Below, piece after piece: positions 30,797-34,533 of a stretch of 34,533 nt of DNA. Origin of the DNA: a virus; the IMG/VR virus record IMGVR_UViG_3300037360_000157, positions 1 through 34,533 of that record; one strand, given 5' to 3'. A program made the position numbers and the translations under genes. Positions within the stretch are counted from its first letter, which is position 1; every line of letters begins with the position of its first letter. The notes under the pieces are model-generated. The model was not told the DNA's origin, ran no database searches, and saw only the letters and a program-made list of their open reading frames with translations.

Positions 30797-33700
30797 TAGT
30801 TGATCACGGTCACAACGACCGTTCCTCCCGCGGCACTTGAGATCGCGGTGATTTGACCAAGTGCGACATCATCAAAGTACGTTCCCCCTGTCCCATCGTT
30901 TGCCGCAGAGCCTGCTGACAATGCGAGATGGTACGCAGTCGAAGTCGGTGTCTGACCGTTGAACGCAAGGTAGATCTTCGTCGTTCCCGTGTTCTGGATT
31001 CTGATCTGCTTACACTCCCCGCCGGCATAGATGCCAACTGGTGTCGTGCCGACGACATACTGGTACGGAGTAGATGCAACGAATCCGATCACGCTGTGCG
31101 TCTTTGTCACCGGATTCGGAATGATCTGTATCAACATGTCCAGCATCAACTGAATGTTCGTGTTCAGCAGATCGAGCATGTCGTATTCGCGTTTGTTAGC
31201 GAAGAAGAGTTCGTTGTTTCCGCCCGTCGTCGCCGCCGATATCGCTAATGGCAGGCTCGTGCCGGGCACCGTTCCAGCGATCGTCAGAGGTGGCGTGTTC
31301 GGCGAGACCTGAACGACGATCGACTGATCAGCCGCCGTCGCAACCTGACCGGATGTCTTAATTGCAGCACCGATTGAAAGTGGCTCCCCGCCGTAGCCGG
31401 ATGCGACCTCGACCCGATTTTGGTTGGCCACATAGACGATGTCCACAACCAGCGACGCCGACGTTGTCACGTTTCCTAGTGTGTTGACTCCAATCACTCC
31501 GTACAGCGTCGTGTAGGCGTTTGGAATCCTCGTGTTGACGAACGCCAACAACGTGAATTGCGCGGTGTTAGGCGGCGCAACCTCGAGCGAAACGGCCGTC
31601 TGCGTGAGCGAGATCTTGTAGACGAGCGATTGCGTGTTCAGAAAGCCCGTTGGTAGCGTCAACACCTGACTCAACGTCTCAGACGTCGCCGACGATCCAG
31701 CGGTCACGAGCCTGATCTGGTTCGTCGCCAGTGTACTGTCGATCTGAACCGTTATTTGCGTTTGCGGCGACGAGTAGCTGTCTTGCAGACCAAAGTACGC
31801 ATACTGATTTGCGGCCGTCGCGAGGCCTGGAACGTACTGCGCCGTGACGAACAATTGCATGGGCGCGTAGTCAAGAGATCGTGCGACAACGGTGTTGTTG
31901 CCACCGCTGACGGTTCCAGACACAATCAAATTCGACGAAGCAACAGAAACCAATCCACTCGTTGCCGCAATGAACCAATTGCTGACGCTTCCGGGGTTCG
32001 TCAATGTCCCCCCTGGGTACCCACTGACGAGTGTCAAAGACGTGTTGCTTTGAACCGAAGCGACTTGCGTCAAGTAGAAGTCAAAATCACTCGACAACTT
32101 GACGTATTGATATTGTTGAACGGTCGATAGGAATGATGTCCCTGTTCCGGTGACGGACGTTGACCCGTTCGTGAATGTGCACGTTCCGATCGACGACTCC
32201 AACGACGATCCGAAGAACGAATCTCGGAACCCGAGCTCGTCTGTCAGCACCGTGCCACGGGTCATTAAGTTCCCACTAGGATCTGAGTACAACGTTGTTC
32301 CAATCGTCGGAACGACTTCAATTGGATTAGGATAATAATCCTGCGTCGTCAGAAGCAAATTGACTGAACCGCTTACACCGACAGTTCCTTGTTGCGTAAC
32401 GAACACAGATCCAGAAACTGCTTGTGGGCCAGAAGTGTAGACGCTCGTTCCACCCGTTGGTGGCGTCGTTGAAACAGATCCAGAAACGTTGATCGTCGCC
32501 GGCCAGTTCGTGATCGCCGCAGAAACTGATCCTGAAATTCCCTGCAAACCTGAAGTGAATACGTTCACAGACCCAGTCACAGATTGTGGACCGGATGTAT
32601 ACGAAGGGCCAGTGATTGACGTCAACGTTCCGCTGACACCGATGATAGCAGGCCAATTCGTTATCGTTGCGCCAACAGATCCTGACACTGCCTGAGGACC
32701 GGATGTGTAGACACTGGTTCCGCCGATGGGAAGCGTCGAGACCGTGCCTGAGATGCCCTGAAGACCGCTCGTGAAGATGTTAACCGATCCTGAGATTCCC
32801 TGCAAACCTGATGTGTAGACGTTCGTTCCACCTGCTTGAGGAAGGTTGCTGATCGAAACAGATCCAGAGACGCCGACGGTCGCTGGCCAGTTCGTAATAG
32901 CGACAGATCCAGACACGTTCTGAGGACCGGATGTGTAGACGCTCGTTCCACCCGTTGGTGGCGTCGTTGAAACAGATCCAGAAACGTTGATCGTCGCCGG
33001 CCAGTTCGTAAGAGCGACTGATCCTGAGATTCCCTGCAATCCAGAGGTGTAGACGTTCGTTCCACCAGATTGTCCAGTCGTCGCAACGGTTCCTGAAATA
33101 CCGATGACCGCCGGCCAATTCGTGATCGCCGCGGAAACTGAACCGCTTATTCCTTGCAAACCTGAGGTGTAGACGTTAACAGATCCAGTCACCGCTTGCG
33201 GTCCGGATGTGTATGAAGATCCAGGCGTTGACGTCAACGTACCAGAAACGCCGATGATTGCCGGCCAATTCGTGAGTGCAACCGACCCAGATACAGCCTG
33301 AATTCCGGAGGTGTACACACTGGTCCCACCGATGGGAAGCGTCGAGACCGTGCCTGAGATGCCCTGAGGGCCTGATGTGTAGACGTTCACGGACCCGGTC
33401 ACAGCTTGAGGACCTGATGTGTATGAAGGACCAGATATTGATGTCAACGTACCAGAAACGCCGATGATTGCCGGCCAATTCGTTATCGTCGTTGGCTGGT
33501 TCACAGGCAAGTTGTTGATGTTGACTGCACCGCTGACCAACTGAGCGCCGCTGGTGTAGACGTTGAGACCACCCGTGAAAGGCGTCGTTGAAACCGTTCC
33601 TGAAATGCCGATGACCGCAGGCCAATTCGTGAGTGCAACCGACCCTGAGATTCCCTGCAATCCAGAGGTGTAGACGTTCGTTGGACCAGGCGTTGAAACG

Positions 33701-34365
33701 AACGTGCCGCTGACGCCGATCACAGCAGGCCAATTCGTTATTGTCGTTGATTGATTGACTGGAAAGTTCGCTACGCTGACGCTTCCGCTGATTCCCTGAA
33801 GGCCACTCGTGTAGACGTTCGTTCCACCCGCTTGAGGAAAGTTGCTGATCGAAACAGATCCAGAGACGCCGACGGTCGCTGGCCAATTCGTCAACGTAAC
33901 GGGCTGGTTCGCTGGAAAGTTCGCTACGCTGACGCTTCCGCTGATTCCCTGAAGACCTGAGGTGTAGACGTTCGCTGCAGGAATGCTTGACACCACGATC
34001 GATCCAGACACCGCCTGAATTCCGGAGGTGTACACACTGGTCCCGCCGATTGGAAGCGTCGAGACCGTGCCAGAGACCGACTGAGGGCCGCTGGTGAAGA
34101 CGTTGACCGATCCGCTGATTCCTTGAGGACCTGAGGTGAATGCGTTGACGTCTCCGTAGATGAATTGAATTGGAGGAAAGTTTGTCACCGCAACGTTTGG
34201 CAAAAACGTTCCGCTGATTACGGCGACCGTCGACAGCGACCCTGTCACCCACAACGCTCCGCTGGAGTCTAGATTGAGTGGATGAGGACTGGGATTTCCA
34301 TTAACATCCAACGTCATTGCATGAGAAACGTTGTCAATCAACGATGGTGGTAGCAAATTCGCCAT
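30796..34365 (-). CDS. Long tail fibre with YTSG/VSGSV repeats
   Basis: 1189 aa, start at 34365 (MANLLPPSLIDNVSHAMTLD) without a clear ribosome-binding site. Residues about 60-660 contain roughly two dozen units of the type NVYTSGLQGISGSV alternating with ITNWPAVIGVSGTV, one pair per about 35-45 residues; many units are nearly identical at DNA level. This is a flexible or triple-stranded beta shaft. Residues about 690-1189 are non-repetitive and include LGFRDSFFGSSLESSIGTCTF and a beta domain ending IRIQNTGTTKIYLAFNGQTP, then GTVVVTVIN, probably the receptor-binding head. It is the first gene of the minus operon and is followed by the coupled SGNH protein. Confidence 0.8.
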   Translation of the reverse strand: MANLLPPSLIDNVSHAMTLDVNGNPSPHPLNLDSSGALWVTGSLSTVAVISGTFLPNVAVTNFPPIQFIYGDVNAFTSGPQGISGSVNVFTSGPQSVSGTVSTLPIGGTSVYTSGIQAVSGSIVVSSIPAANVYTSGLQGISGSVSVANFPANQPVTLTNWPATVGVSGSVSISNFPQAGGTNVYTSGLQGISGSVSVANFPVNQSTTITNWPAVIGVSGTFVSTPGPTNVYTSGLQGISGSVALTNWPAVIGISGTVSTTPFTGGLNVYTSGAQLVSGAVNINNLPVNQPTTITNWPAIIGVSGTLTSISGPSYTSGPQAVTGSVNVYTSGPQGISGTVSTLPIGGTSVYTSGIQAVSGSVALTNWPAIIGVSGTLTSTPGSSYTSGPQAVTGSVNVYTSGLQGISGSVSAAITNWPAVIGISGTVATTGQSGGTNVYTSGLQGISGSVALTNWPATINVSGSVSTTPPTGGTSVYTSGPQNVSGSVAITNWPATVGVSGSVSISNLPQAGGTNVYTSGLQGISGSVNIFTSGLQGISGTVSTLPIGGTSVYTSGPQAVSGSVGATITNWPAIIGVSGTLTSITGPSYTSGPQSVTGSVNVFTSGLQGISGSVSAAITNWPATINVSGSVSTTPPTGGTSVYTSGPQAVSGSVFVTQQGTVGVSGSVNLLLTTQDYYPNPIEVVPTIGTTLYSDPSGNLMTRGTVLTDELGFRDSFFGSSLESSIGTCTFTNGSTSVTGTGTSFLSTVQQYQYVKLSSDFDFYLTQVASVQSNTSLTLVSGYPGGTLTNPGSVSNWFIAATSGLVSVASSNLIVSGTVSGGNNTVVARSLDYAPMQLFVTAQYVPGLATAANQYAYFGLQDSYSSPQTQITVQIDSTLATNQIRLVTAGSSATSETLSQVLTLPTGFLNTQSLVYKISLTQTAVSLEVAPPNTAQFTLLAFVNTRIPNAYTTLYGVIGVNTLGNVTTSASLVVDIVYVANQNRVEVASGYGGEPLSIGAAIKTSGQVATAADQSIVVQVSPNTPPLTIAGTVPGTSLPLAISAATTGGNNELFFANKREYDMLDLLNTNIQLMLDMLIQIIPNPVTKTHSVIGFVASTPYQYVVGTTPVGIYAGGECKQIRIQNTGTTKIYLAFNGQTPTSTAYHLALSAGSAANDGTGGTYFDDVALGQITAISSAAGGTVVVTVIN

Positions 34366-34438
34366 ATCACATATGTAGGTCGTCCTGAAGAATTCTGGAC
34401 AGACAATGTGGTTTGTTTCGACGATCGATCGAGATCGC
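34366..34438. other. Non-coding stretch upstream of the fibre gene
   Basis: About 73 bp unique sequence before the terminal repeat. It includes CATATG palindrome (34372-34377), an EcoRI-type GAATTC, and the start of the inverted-repeat arm. No credible promoter could be picked by eye, although the fibre operon must start here or farther upstream. Confidence 0.5.
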
Positions 34439-34444
34439 TTTTCA
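34419..34444 (-). repeat. 26-bp perfect inverted repeat, right-hand arm (partner 924-949)
   Basis: Exact reverse complement of 924-949. Its last six bases already belong to the terminal direct repeat, so on the circle the arm spans the contig junction (34419-34438 joined to 1-6). Together the arms bracket about 0.92 kb of non-coding DNA. Confidence 0.85.
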
Positions 34445-34533
34445 GTCGATTCAGGTTAGATTCTTCATCGACGTTCCAGAACGTTGTCCTGGATCATTTG
34501 ATGGGCGGAGACGATGGTGTTCCTGGACTTGGC
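34439..34533. repeat. Terminal direct repeat, right copy
   Basis: Identical to bases 1-95. It indicates completeness of the genome; see left copy. Confidence 0.95.

Noticed and set aside
32340-34200. CRISPR-like short regular repeats
   Set aside because: Units are in frame, vary gradually and encode YTSG/VSGSV peptide modules; no constant repeat with unique spacers.
33176-34252. 358-codon minus-strand frame inside the long fibre gene
   Set aside because: It is the same repeat array read in another frame; regular repeats keep alternative frames open. No start signal, implausible Arg/His/Gln/Trp-rich protein.

Overview
The window is a complete or near-complete tailed-bacteriophage genome (Caudoviricetes) of about 34.4 kb. 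Bases 1-95 recur exactly at 34439-34533, as expected for a circular or terminally redundant genome with an assembly overlap. Bacterial Shine-Dalgarno sequences, standard code, very tight packing and a full virion gene set (TerL, portal, HK97-type capsid, nozzle-like protein, large internal proteins, fibres) support this. No tail tape measure, sheath or tail-tube gene is seen, and a large nozzle/stabilisation-type protein and two long helical internal proteins are present, so a short-tailed (podovirus-like) particle is the best inference. The host cannot be named from the sequence.

Layout. Almost everything lies on the minus strand and reads from right to left: fibre with YTSG/VSGSV repeats (34365-30796), SGNH-hydrolase virion protein, small structural protein, a one-TM protein, a tRNA-like element, a zinc/HNH-like protein, a ribbon-helix-helix candidate, two small unknowns, portal, coiled-coil protein, scaffold candidate, unknown, TerS candidate, TerL, major capsid, two small head-module proteins, adaptor candidate, a 1076-aa repeat fibre, a 667-aa fibre, nozzle, an S74-chaperone protein, two internal/ejection proteins, a small beta-rich structural protein and a terminal one-TM holin candidate (ends 1961). 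Many junctions are TGATG, ATGA or GTGA overlaps, so translation is heavily coupled.

Three plus-strand islands interrupt this: two tandem genes at 1118-1899 that look like diverged paralogues, a GNAT-like acetyltransferase at 8136-8555 whose ATG shares a CCATGG with the divergent S74 gene, and a two-gene cassette at 13748-14300 ending in a putative exported cysteine-containing protein. The first and third islands share an identical 17-nt ribosome-binding leader.

On the circle, about 1.19 kb (34366-34438 plus 1-1117) is non-coding and packed with inverted repeats, a 26-bp direct repeat and clustered GTTAAC sites, and most of it is bracketed by a perfect 26-bp inverted repeat (34419-34444 and 924-949). 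I find no recognisable polymerase, helicase, primase, integrase or endolysin. This region is the best candidate for origin or packaging functions, and the unassigned genes beside it are the best places to look for new biology.
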